From the NCBI RefSeq assembly GCF_020400725.1, contig NZ_JAINVG010000084.1, positions 1-33,133 on the forward strand: a stretch of 33,133 nt of DNA. The letters run 5' to 3'. The notes below the pieces were generated by a model. That model was not told where the DNA came from. It was given only the letters and a program-made list of their open reading frames with translations, and ran no database searches. The DNA comes from Streptomyces sp. NK15101. Lineage in GTDB: Bacteria > Actinomycetota > Actinomycetes > Streptomycetales > Streptomycetaceae. The position numbers were made by a program, and so were the translations under genes. Below are positions 1 through 7,756 of the stretch, piece after piece (position 1 is the stretch's first letter; every line of letters starts with the position of its first letter).

Positions 1-1575
1 CGCATGACCTTCTCGGTCCCCGCCCAGGAGCGGCGGACCGGTCCGCGGGCCGCCGCCGTACGGCTCGTCGCCGTCGTCCTCGTCGTCCTCCTCCTCGGCC
101 ACCCGCGCCCACCACTGCGGCTCGGGCGCGCCGGACGCCTGTGCCGTCGGCGGCGGGGGCGGGCCGGGCGACTCCGGCGGTGCGGGGCGCTGGACGGGGA
201 GCGCCCCGGTCTCGCCGAGCCGGGCGGCGGCTCGCGCACCGGCGCGGTACGCGGCGATGGCCCCGGCCCGCGCGGCCCGCACGTCGGCGGTGGGCGGCGT
301 GACCGCGGGCCGCGTCTCGGCGGCGGCCGGCCTGGCCCGCCCGTAGGGGTCGACACCGTAGGTCTCGGGGGCGGGGGCGGCGGGCCCGTCGGGGCCTGGA
401 CCGGTGGTGCCGTCGGGGTACGGTTCACCGCCGGACCCGTCGGCCTCCTCGCCGTCGTCGCCCTCCTCGTACACCTCCGCCTCGTACGCCTCGGGGCCGT
501 ACCCGTCAGGGCCGTACCCGTCAGGGCCGTACTCCTCGGAGCCGTACTCCTCGGCGGGCTCGGAGGCGTGGGGCGACTCGAGCGCGTACGGCTCGTGCTC
601 GTGCGGCTCGTGCTCGTGCGGCTCGAGCGCGTACCTCCCGGAGCCGTACCCGCCGGAGCCGTACCCGCCGGCGTCGTACTCCTCCGGCCGGTATCCCTCC
701 GACCCGTACCTATCCGACCCGTACGCCTCGGAGAGATGCCCACCGGAGCCGTACGCCTCGGAGCCGTACCCGTCGGAGTCGTACTCCTCCGCCTCGTACG
801 CCTCGGAGCCGTGCTCCTCGAGCCCGCGCTCCTCGGAGCCGCGCCCCCCGGGCCCGTACTCCTCCGCCCCGTACTCCTCCGCCCCGTACGGATCAGCCGT
901 GTGAGCGTCCTGTCCGGGATCCGTCGGCTCGTGTTCCTGCCGTTCGGTCGTCGGGGGCGGGGCGAACTCGTCCGGCGGTTCCGGGAGCGTCGCGTAGCCG
1001 CAGAGGGCCTCCTCGGCGGCGCCCACCGCGAGGCCGCTGAGGACCACGCGGCCGTCGTCGCAGACGAGGACGGTCCGGGAGGTGATGTTCCGGTGCACCC
1101 AGCCGTGCGCGTGGAGAGCTCGCAGGGCGGTGAGGACGTCGGCGCCTATCTCGGCCGCGCGGTACGGGCTGAGGGGCCGCTCGGCGAGGAGCGCGGCCAG
1201 CGGTCTGGCCGCCACGCGCTCGCTCACTATCCACAGCGAGCCGGCCTCCGCGAAGACGTCGAAGACCTGGTCGAGCAGGGGATGGTCGGGGACCTGCGCG
1301 GCGGCCTGGGCGGCCTCGATGGCCCGCCGCACGACGGGCTCGGCCGGCCGGCGGGGGGCCGCGCCCGCCCCGCCGTGGGGACCGGCGGGTCCGCCCCGCC
1401 CGTCGAGCACCTCGGCGTCGACGAACTCCGGCAGCGGCACCTGGCGGACCAGGACCTCCTGCCCGCTGTACGTGTCGAAGGCGCGCGTCTCCACCGGGTC
1501 GTACGCGTCGGCGTCCGCCGGCGGCAGCGGCAGGCGGTAGCGGTCGGCGAGCACCCTTCCCGCGTAGTCGTCCAC
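1..1575 (-). CDS. Protein kinase-like protein (probable pseudokinase), 3' end outside window
   Basis: 525 residues are visible and the frame is still open at the window edge. I place the start at a GTG (residues MDDYAGRVLADRYRL) preceded by GGGGAGG. The N-terminal ~200 residues follow a Ser/Thr kinase fold, but the catalytic motifs are altered: the HRD loop reads HRN (161-163), the DFG position reads SGL (180-182), no glycine-rich loop is visible, and the expected VAVK stretch reads VLVRQ. Residues ~206-385 are a Tyr/Gly/Glu/Ser low-complexity tract, followed by a Pro/Ala-rich stretch and an acidic EEEDDEDD cluster near the edge. It lies downstream of a complete kinase on the same strand, 158 bp apart. 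I infer a non-catalytic regulatory partner; catalysis by an unusual mechanism cannot be excluded. Confidence 0.8.
   Translation of the reverse strand, partial: MDDYAGRVLADRYRLPLPPADADAYDPVETRAFDTYSGQEVLVRQVPLPEFVDAEVLDGRGGPAGPHGGAGAAPRRPAEPVVRRAIEAAQAAAQVPDHPLLDQVFDVFAEAGSLWIVSERVAARPLAALLAERPLSPYRAAEIGADVLTALRALHAHGWVHRNITSRTVLVCDDGRVVLSGLAVGAAEEALCGYATLPEPPDEFAPPPTTERQEHEPTDPGQDAHTADPYGAEEYGAEEYGPGGRGSEERGLEEHGSEAYEAEEYDSDGYGSEAYGSGGHLSEAYGSDRYGSEGYRPEEYDAGGYGSGGYGSGRYALEPHEHEPHEHEPYALESPHASEPAEEYGSEEYGPDGYGPDGYGPEAYEAEVYEEGDDGEEADGSGGEPYPDGTTGPGPDGPAAPAPETYGVDPYGRARPAAAETRPAVTPPTADVRAARAGAIAAYRAGARAAARLGETGALPVQRPAPPESPGPPPPPTAQASGAPEPQWWARVAEEEDDEDDGDEPYGGGPRTGPPLLGGDREGHA
421..960 (-). 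repeat. Tyr/Gly/acidic degenerate repeat tract inside the pseudokinase gene
   Basis: Read on the minus strand, residues ~206-385 consist of degenerate short units such as YGSE, YGPDG, YGAEE and HEHEPHEHEP, with a Tyr roughly every 4-6 residues. The matching DNA is a degenerate tandem repeat built on GAGTACGG-like units. The tract is probably disordered. Its tyrosine spacing is more regular than ordinary Streptomyces linkers. Confidence 0.75.
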
Positions 1576-1733
1576 GACGCCTCCCCACGCGCGCACGATG
1601 TCCCCCGTGGGCCCGTGGATCCCTCGGGATCGGACGGGATCACGCGAGTCCGTCAGTTCCGGTCCGACGCCGCACAGTTGACGGCTCTGTTCGGCCGTGT
1701 TCGGTCCGCGAAGCTCACGATACGTGCCACCGG

Positions 1734-4265
1734 TCAGTCCTTGGGGCTGAACGTGGCGAACGCCGTCTCCCGCAGCGTCCTGCACTCCGCGCCGTTCCAC
1801 TCGTCCGCCGCGCAGCTGATCATGATGGAGTAGCCGTGCGTGGCGTCCACCTTGAAGCCGCGGTTGAGGACGTGGACGCGGATGCCCTTCTGCGTGCGCT
1901 CGAACTCCCAGTCGGCGACGGTCGGGTAACCCTTGTAGGAGACCGTCCTTATGCCGAGGTGCTTGTAGTCCTGGCTGGTCGCGGCAACGCCGTACCTGGC
2001 CAGCTCCCAGGCGCTCGCCGCGTTGTCCTTCGGGCTGTCGTTGTAGTCGACCTGGACGCGCGGGAAGCCGCCGCTCTCGCTGAAGATCGCGCCGAGCGAG
2101 TATCCCGGGATCGAGCGCTGCTTGAAGGACACCGGCATCGCCATCGTGAAGTGCAACGGGCCGTTGGTGACGAAGGTGTAGCCGGCGGGCAGCCGCGTGC
2201 CCGCGTCGCCTCCGGGCTTGCCGGAGGGGGTGGTGCCGTTCTGCCCGCCCGTGGACCCCGTCGTGCCGTCGGTGCCCGTCGACCCCGTGCTGCCGTTGTC
2301 ACCGGGCTGCACGCCGCCCTGCTGGCCGGGGCCGCCCGAGGACTGGCCCTGGCTTCCGCCGGAACCGTCCGCGCCTCCGGAGCCGTCGCCGCCGGCCGTG
2401 GCACCGGCCGAGGCGGTCGTGTCCCCGCCGCCCTTGCCCTGGTCTCCCTCGTCGCCCCCGCCGCCGAGGGAGACCGCGAGGATCGTCCCGAGCACGGCGA
2501 GGACGGCGACCGCGGCGATGATCACCAGGGTGCGGCGCGGCACGACGTCGGTCAGCGGCGCGCGGGCGGGGGCGGGCTTGCCGCCGCCCCGCAGCGGCTC
2601 GGTCGCGATCCTCGGGGCCGACGCCGGCTCGGCCTTCGCGGAAGCCGCCGCGTTCCGTACGGACTTCAGCGCGCCCCGCATCCGCTCCGCGGCCGCGTCG
2701 GGGGCCTTCTCGGCCGCCGGAGCCACCGGAGCCCGCTCGGGGCGCGGCGGCAGCGGTACGACGGCGGTGACCTCGGGCGGGACCACGGGCGCCGGCTCGG
2801 GCGCGTCGAGGACGGCCCGCAGCAGGACCCGGGCGCGGGCGTCGTCGAGCCGCTGCGCCGGGTCCTTGGCGAGGAGGCCGTAGATGACCTGCTCCAGCTC
2901 GGGGCCCGCGTTCTTCGGCGGGTCGACCGGCTCGGTCATCACGGCCGTGAGGGTGGCGATGGCGGAGCCCTTGTCGTACGGCGGGCTGCCTTCCACCGCC
3001 GCGTAGATGAGGCCGCCCAGCGACCACATGTCCGCGGCCGGACCGGGCTTGTGGCCGCGGGCGCGCTCCGGGGAGATGTACGAGGGGGCGCCGACGAGCA
3101 TGCCGGTGGAGGTGATCGAGGGGTCGCCCTCCACCTGGGCGATGCCGAAGTCGGTGAGGACGACCCGGCCGTCCTCGGCGATCAGGACGTTGGACGGCTT
3201 CACGTCGCGGTGCAGGATGCCCTCGCGGTGCGCCGAACGCAGCACGTCGAGGATGGCGAGGCCGACCTCGGCGGCGCGCCGGGGCGTGAGGGTGCCGTCC
3301 TCGCGGATGGCGTCCGCGAGCGACTTGCCCTCGATGAGCTCCATGACGATCCACGGGCGGTCGTCCTCGTCGACGACGTCGTACACGGTGACGGCGCCGT
3401 TGTTGCGGATCCGGGCGATGGCCTTCGCCTCGCGCAGGGTCCGGGTGATGAGGCGTCGCTTCTCGTCCTCGTCGATGCTCGTGGGGAAGCGGAGCTCCTT
3501 GACGGCGACGGTGCGGCCGAGGGTCTCGTCGACGGCGCGCCACACGGTGCCCATGCCGCCGCGTCCGAGGACCGCGCCGAGCCGGTAGCGGCCCGCGAGC
3601 AGCCGTCCCTCGCCGGCCGGCGCCTTGCGGAACCTGTCGCCGCCGCGCGCGGTGGCCGGACCGGTCCGGCGGTCGCTCTCGCCGTCACCGTCACCCGCCC
3701 CGAAACCGGCACGCCCGGTCGAGGGCTCGGTGCCGCGCAGCCGCCCGGCGCCGACGGCGCCGTCACCACCGGCCCCGGAACCCGTCACGCTCGGACCCGT
3801 CGCCCGGGCGGACGGCGCTTCCTGAGACCCCTTCACGTCCTGGCCGGACTCCCGGGCGGCCGGAACCGCACCGTCCGGCGCGGACTCCACGGACTCCACG
3901 GACTTCGCGGACTCCAGGGACGTCACGGACTTCTCCGGCTCCACGGACTTCGCGGGCTCCACGGACTTCGCGGGCTCCGGAACCGCGGCGCCCCGCGCGG
4001 ACTTCGCAGCCGCCGCGGGCTCCGCGGCCTCCACGGATCCCGCCGGTGCCACAGGCTCCACGGGCTTCGCGTCCTCGACGTCCCGCCCCGGCCCAGGCCC
4101 GTCCTCCGGGCCCTGCGCACCCCGGCTGACCTGCGCGTCCTCCGCGTCCCGCTCCGGCTCACGCGCGGCCGGAACCGCTCCTCGGTCGCCGTCGGTCGCG
4201 GCTCCCGCGGCGGCGTCCCGCCTGGGGTCCCTCGCCCTGTCCCGCGACTGCTCCGCCTCCGACAT
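1734..4265 (-). CDS. Transmembrane Ser/Thr protein kinase (PknB-like)
   Basis: 843 residues from the ATG that gives MSEAEQSRDR, which has AGAGGGGAC just upstream; the frame is open 41 codons further upstream but with no better signal. Residues 1-215 are a disordered acidic/Ala-rich region with KSVEP-like repeats (~99-128). The kinase domain (~222-490) has GRGGMG (234-239), catalytic Lys256 (AVKE), HRDVKPSN (352-359), DFG (372-374) and SPE of the activation segment (398-400), so it should be active. A juxtamembrane linker precedes one membrane helix (~579-600). The outer part is a Gly/Ser/Thr-rich stalk followed by a ~155-residue C-terminal domain of unknown ligand, not PASTA repeats. It is likely a membrane receptor kinase sensing an external signal. 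Confidence 0.93.
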   Translation of the reverse strand: MSEAEQSRDRARDPRRDAAAGAATDGDRGAVPAAREPERDAEDAQVSRGAQGPEDGPGPGRDVEDAKPVEPVAPAGSVEAAEPAAAAKSARGAAVPEPAKSVEPAKSVEPEKSVTSLESAKSVESVESAPDGAVPAARESGQDVKGSQEAPSARATGPSVTGSGAGGDGAVGAGRLRGTEPSTGRAGFGAGDGDGESDRRTGPATARGGDRFRKAPAGEGRLLAGRYRLGAVLGRGGMGTVWRAVDETLGRTVAVKELRFPTSIDEDEKRRLITRTLREAKAIARIRNNGAVTVYDVVDEDDRPWIVMELIEGKSLADAIREDGTLTPRRAAEVGLAILDVLRSAHREGILHRDVKPSNVLIAEDGRVVLTDFGIAQVEGDPSITSTGMLVGAPSYISPERARGHKPGPAADMWSLGGLIYAAVEGSPPYDKGSAIATLTAVMTEPVDPPKNAGPELEQVIYGLLAKDPAQRLDDARARVLLRAVLDAPEPAPVVPPEVTAVVPLPPRPERAPVAPAAEKAPDAAAERMRGALKSVRNAAASAKAEPASAPRIATEPLRGGGKPAPARAPLTDVVPRRTLVIIAAVAVLAVLGTILAVSLGGGGDEGDQGKGGGDTTASAGATAGGDGSGGADGSGGSQGQSSGGPGQQGGVQPGDNGSTGSTGTDGTTGSTGGQNGTTPSGKPGGDAGTRLPAGYTFVTNGPLHFTMAMPVSFKQRSIPGYSLGAIFSESGGFPRVQVDYNDSPKDNAASAWELARYGVAATSQDYKHLGIRTVSYKGYPTVADWEFERTQKGIRVHVLNRGFKVDATHGYSIMISCAADEWNGAECRTLRETAFATFSPKD

Positions 4266-4454
4266 GCGTCCCCTCTGCGATCCCTGATCTTCGCCGCGTC
4301 TGCCGCTTCCCGCGCGATGCGGTAACCCGCCCTGGAAGAGAGGCCATTGTCTCTCACCTCGGGGCGGGTGACGCCCCCGGGTCCGCACTCCGGGATACGA
4401 CGCCTCCGCGTGCCCCCCAGGTTCCCACCGGACGCGGACCCCCTGAACGCCCTG

Positions 4455-6161
4455 TCAGATGGGCACGATGTCCGGCGCCCCGAGCCGTGCGGCGTCCGCG
4501 GTCAGGTCGTCGGGCTGCCGCTGCGACTCCCGCTCCGCCTCCACCCGCTTCTCGTAGTGTTCGACCTCCTTCTCGATCTGGTGGTCGTCCCAGTCGAGGA
4601 CCGGCGCCATCAGTGCCGCGCACTCGCGGGCGCTGAGCACGCCCCGGTCGAAGGTCTCGATGGAGATCCTGGTCCGCCGGGTGAGGACGTCGTCGAGGTG
4701 GCGCGCGCCCTCGTGCGAGGCGGCGTAGACGATCTCGGCGCGCAGGTAGTCCTCGGCCGCCGCGAGCGGTTCGCCGAGGCTCGGGTCGGCCGCGACGAGG
4801 TCGAGGATCTCCTCCGTCAGGGAGCCGTAGCGGTTGAGGAGATGCTCGACCCTGACGACGTGCAGGCCGGTCCTCGCGGCGATTCTCGCCCGCGCGTTCC
4901 ACAGGGCGCGGTAGCCCTCGGCGCCGAGGAGCGGGGTGTCCTCGGTGACGCAGGGGGCGACTCGCTGGTCGAGGCCGTGCACCGCCTCGTCGACGGCGTC
5001 CTTCGCCATCACGCGGTACGTCGTGTACTTGCCGCCGGCGACGACCACGAGGCCGGGGACCGGGTGGGCGACGGTGTGCTCGCGGGAGAGCTTGCTGGTG
5101 GCGTCGGACTCGCCGGCGAGGAGGGGGCGCAGGCCGGCGTAGACGCCCTGGACGTCGTCCCGGGTGAGCGGGGTCGCGAGCACGGTGTTCACGTGCTCCA
5201 GGAGGTAGTCGATGTCGGCGCTGGAGGCGGCGGGGTGCGCCTTGTCGAGGTCCCAGTCGGTGTCGGTGGTGCCGACGATCCAGTGGCGTCCCCAGGGGAT
5301 GACGAAGAGCACGGACTTCTCGGTGCGCAGGATCAGTCCGGTGGTCGAGTGGATGCGGTCCTTGGGCACGACGAGGTGGATGCCCTTGGAGGCGCGGACG
5401 TGGAACTGGCCGCGCTCCCCGATGAGGGCCTGGGTGTCGTCCGTCCACACGCCGGTGGCGTTGACGATCTGCTTGGCCCGGATCTCGTACGCGGCCCCGG
5501 CCTCCACGTCCTGGACGCGGGCGCCGACGACGCGCTCGCCCTCGCGGAGGAAGCCGATGACGCGGGCCCGGCTGGCGGCCCTGGCACCGTACGAAGCGGC
5601 GGTGCGCACGAGGGTGGTGACGAAGCGCGCGTCGTCCATCTGGGCGTCGTAGTACTGCAGGGCGCCGACCAGGGCCTCCTTCTTCAGGCAGGGTGCGACG
5701 CGCAGGGCGCGGCGGCGGGAGAGGTGCCGGTGGACGGGGAGTCCACGGCCGTGGCCGGAGGAGAGCGACATCGCGTCGTACAGCGCGACTCCCGAGCCGG
5801 CGTAGAACCGCTCCCAGCCCTTGTGCTGGAGGGGGTAGAGGAAGGGGACCGGCTTCACCAGGTGGGGGGCGAGCCGCTCCAGGAGCAGTCCGCGCTCCTT
5901 GAGCGCCTCCCGCACGAGGGCGAAGTCCAGCATCTCCAGATAGCGCAGGCCGCCGTGGATGAGCTTGCTGGACCTGCTGGAGGTGCCGGAGGCCCAGTCG
6001 CGGGCCTCCACGATGCCGGTGGAGAGCCCTCTGGTGGCGGCGTCGAGGGCGGTTCCGGCGCCGACCACTCCGGCGCCGACGACCAGCACGTCCAATTCTC
6101 GCTCGGCCATGGCCGCGAGCGCCTCGGCGCGCTCGGCGGGTCCCAGTGTCGCTGTCCTCAC
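4455..6161 (-). CDS. glpD: Glycerol-3-phosphate dehydrogenase (FAD-dependent)
   Basis: 568 residues from a GTG with GGGAGG eight bases upstream. It oxidises sn-glycerol-3-phosphate to dihydroxyacetone phosphate, passing electrons to the quinone pool at the membrane. The FAD-binding motif GAGVVGAG is at residues 29-36; the typical family signatures SSRSSKLIHGGLRYLE and GGKYTTYR follow. The length matches the family (about 500-570). No glycerol kinase or facilitator gene adjoins it here, so it is a stand-alone copy. It is divergent from the sugar-dehydrogenase-like gene across 296 bp that must hold both promoters; I did not find a convincing -35/-10 pair for it. Confidence 0.95.
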   Translation of the reverse strand: MRTATLGPAERAEALAAMAERELDVLVVGAGVVGAGTALDAATRGLSTGIVEARDWASGTSSRSSKLIHGGLRYLEMLDFALVREALKERGLLLERLAPHLVKPVPFLYPLQHKGWERFYAGSGVALYDAMSLSSGHGRGLPVHRHLSRRRALRVAPCLKKEALVGALQYYDAQMDDARFVTTLVRTAASYGARAASRARVIGFLREGERVVGARVQDVEAGAAYEIRAKQIVNATGVWTDDTQALIGERGQFHVRASKGIHLVVPKDRIHSTTGLILRTEKSVLFVIPWGRHWIVGTTDTDWDLDKAHPAASSADIDYLLEHVNTVLATPLTRDDVQGVYAGLRPLLAGESDATSKLSREHTVAHPVPGLVVVAGGKYTTYRVMAKDAVDEAVHGLDQRVAPCVTEDTPLLGAEGYRALWNARARIAARTGLHVVRVEHLLNRYGSLTEEILDLVAADPSLGEPLAAAEDYLRAEIVYAASHEGARHLDDVLTRRTRISIETFDRGVLSARECAALMAPVLDWDDHQIEKEVEHYEKRVEAERESQRQPDDLTADAARLGAPDIVPI

Positions 6162-6357
6162 GCTGCTGCCTCCCGTCGTCCCCCGTCCGTCCCGCGCGTC
6201 ACCGCCCTTCGGGCGGGACGCGCACAGGCCGTGAACCGGGCCCGTGTGGTCCGGCTCACAGCTCGATTCTGGCCCGCTCCCGTGACTTCAGCCACCGCCT
6301 CGCCACGGACCTGTGGATAACACTCGGCAACCTTCGGTCACACAATGCCGCATATCG

Positions 6358-6381
6358 GTCATATTTACGCCTAGTCTGACA
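6358..6381 (+). promoter_or_regulatory. 24-nt element shared with the whiD upstream region
   Basis: Begins GTCATATTTAC and ends GACA; 19 of 24 positions match 12395-12418 upstream of whiD. It ends 77 bp before the start of the sugar-dehydrogenase-like gene and contains a possible -10 (TAGTCT, 6372-6377). A direct CGGTCA repeat (6335 and 6356) leads into it. The function is unknown. Confidence 0.4.
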
Positions 6382-6457
6382 TTGCGCTCGACCCGTTCTG
6401 TCCACCGGGCTTGCGCGTCGCGTCCCCTCCGGCTACTGGGAAGGACGGCCCACCCCC

Positions 6458-7699
6458 ATGCCCGCTGATCTCGCCGTCATCGGCCTCGGCCACCACGGAC
6501 TCCCCCTGGCCCAGGCCGCCACCGCCGCCGGCATCGACACCATCGGCTACGACACCGACCCCCACCCCGCCGCCGAACTCGCCGCCGGCCGCTCCCCGGT
6601 CGACGGCTCCCTCACCGCCTCCGAGATCCGCCGGATGCTCTCGGGGGGCTTCCGGCCGACCACCGACTCCGCCGAGCTCGGCCGGGTCCGCACCGCCGTC
6701 CTCTGCGCCCCGACCCCCCTCGGCCCCGATCGGACGCTCGACCTCACCGCCGTCACCGACGCCGCCCGCGCGCTCGCCGCCCGGCTGCGCCCGCACACCA
6801 CCGTCCTCCTGGAGTCCCCGGTCCCCCCGGGCACCACCGAGGGACTCCTCCGCGAGACCCTGGAGGCGGGCTCCGGCCTGCGCGCCGGACGCGACTTCCA
6901 CCTCGCGTACTCGCCCGGCCGCCTCGACCCCGGCAGCCGCACCCACGGCTACGCCGGCACCCCCAAGGTCATCGGCGGCCTCACCCCGGCCTGCACCGAG
7001 TCCGCGGCCGCCTTCTACGGCCGGCTCACCGACAAGGTGGTACGCGCGCGTGGTCCCCGCGAGGCGGAGACGGTCAAGCTCCTGGAGACCAACTTCCGGC
7101 ACGTCAACATCGCCCTCGTCAACGAGATGGCGGTCCTCTGCCACGAACTCGGCGTCGACCTGTGGGACGTCATCCGCTGCGCCGAGACCAAGCCCTTCGG
7201 CTTCCAGGCCTTCCGCCCCGGGCCCGGCGTCGGCGGCCACGGCGTCCCCGTCGACACGATCGGCGCCCACCGCCCGCTCCGCCTCGTCGAACTCGCCGGC
7301 CAGGTCAACGAGCGCATGCCGCAGTACGTCGTCCAGCGCGCCGCCACCCTCCTCAACGAGCACGGCAAGTCGGCCCGCGGCGCCCGGATCCTGCTCCTCG
7401 GCATCACGTACAAGCCCGACCTGCCCGACCGGCAGGGCTCCCCCGCCGACGAGATCGCCCGCCGCCTCATGGACCTGGGCGCCGCCGTCAGCTACCACGA
7501 CCCCCACGTCTCCGACTGGCGCGTCCGCGAGCTGCCCGTCCCCCGCGCGGACTCCCTCTACGAGGCCGCCGCCCACGCCGACCTGACGATCCTGCTCCAG
7601 CACCACCGCACGTACGACCTCCAGGGCCTCTCGGTGAAGGCCCAGCTCCTCCTCGACACCCGAGGCGCGACGCCCGCCGGAGCGGCCCACCGGCTGTGA
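6458..7699 (+). CDS. Nucleotide-sugar dehydrogenase homologue (WecC/UDP-ManNAc type) lacking catalytic Cys
   Basis: 413 residues, three-domain UDP-glucose/UDP-ManNAc 6-dehydrogenase family. The NAD-binding motif GLGHHG is at 9-14, and there is a dimerisation stretch (KLLE..FRHVNIALVNE, 207-223) and a C-terminal sugar-binding domain (ITYKPDLPD). Known enzymes oxidise the sugar C6 to a carboxylate through a thioester on a conserved Cys (GVGGHC[IV]PVD). Here that Cys is Gly262 (GVGGHGVPVD), the Glu of the SPE motif is Gly154 (SPG), and the Asn four residues after Lys207 is Thr211. Lys207 and Asp266 are kept. It may be a binding protein, a sensor or an enzyme of different chemistry. It stands alone, convergent with guaB3 across a strong terminator. 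Confidence 0.85.
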   Translation: MPADLAVIGLGHHGLPLAQAATAAGIDTIGYDTDPHPAAELAAGRSPVDGSLTASEIRRMLSGGFRPTTDSAELGRVRTAVLCAPTPLGPDRTLDLTAVTDAARALAARLRPHTTVLLESPVPPGTTEGLLRETLEAGSGLRAGRDFHLAYSPGRLDPGSRTHGYAGTPKVIGGLTPACTESAAAFYGRLTDKVVRARGPREAETVKLLETNFRHVNIALVNEMAVLCHELGVDLWDVIRCAETKPFGFQAFRPGPGVGGHGVPVDTIGAHRPLRLVELAGQVNERMPQYVVQRAATLLNEHGKSARGARILLLGITYKPDLPDRQGSPADEIARRLMDLGAAVSYHDPHVSDWRVRELPVPRADSLYEAAAHADLTILLQHHRTYDLQGLSVKAQLLLDTRGATPAGAAHRL

Positions 7700-7704
7700 C
7701 ACGC

Positions 7705-7740
7705 GGAGGGGCCCCGCACCACCCGGTGCGGGGCCCCTTC
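7705..7740. terminator. Bidirectional terminator between the sugar-dehydrogenase homologue and guaB3
   Basis: Perfect 13-bp stem (7708-7720 with 7725-7737) around the loop ACCC, extendable by about three pairs on the outside. It sits between two convergent genes, so it probably serves both. Confidence 0.85.
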
Positions 7741-7756
7741 TGCGTACGTACGGAGA

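Noticed and set aside
421..900. Direct repeats as a CRISPR array
   Set aside because: The units are short, degenerate and coding, with no unique spacers and no cas genes.
893..1643. Minus-strand frames with Arg- and Pro-rich composition at 893-1588 and 1227-1643
   Set aside because: They are out of frame with the recognisable kinase-like protein; composition is typical of off-frame high-GC noise.
4..1833. 609-codon plus-strand open frame opposite the pseudokinase, and the Ser/Tyr-repeat frame at 404-904
   Set aside because: They are antisense to the real minus-strand frame, have unnatural Val/Arg/Leu-rich or Ser/Pro-rich composition and no ribosome site. The repeats belong to the Tyr/Gly tract read on the other strand.
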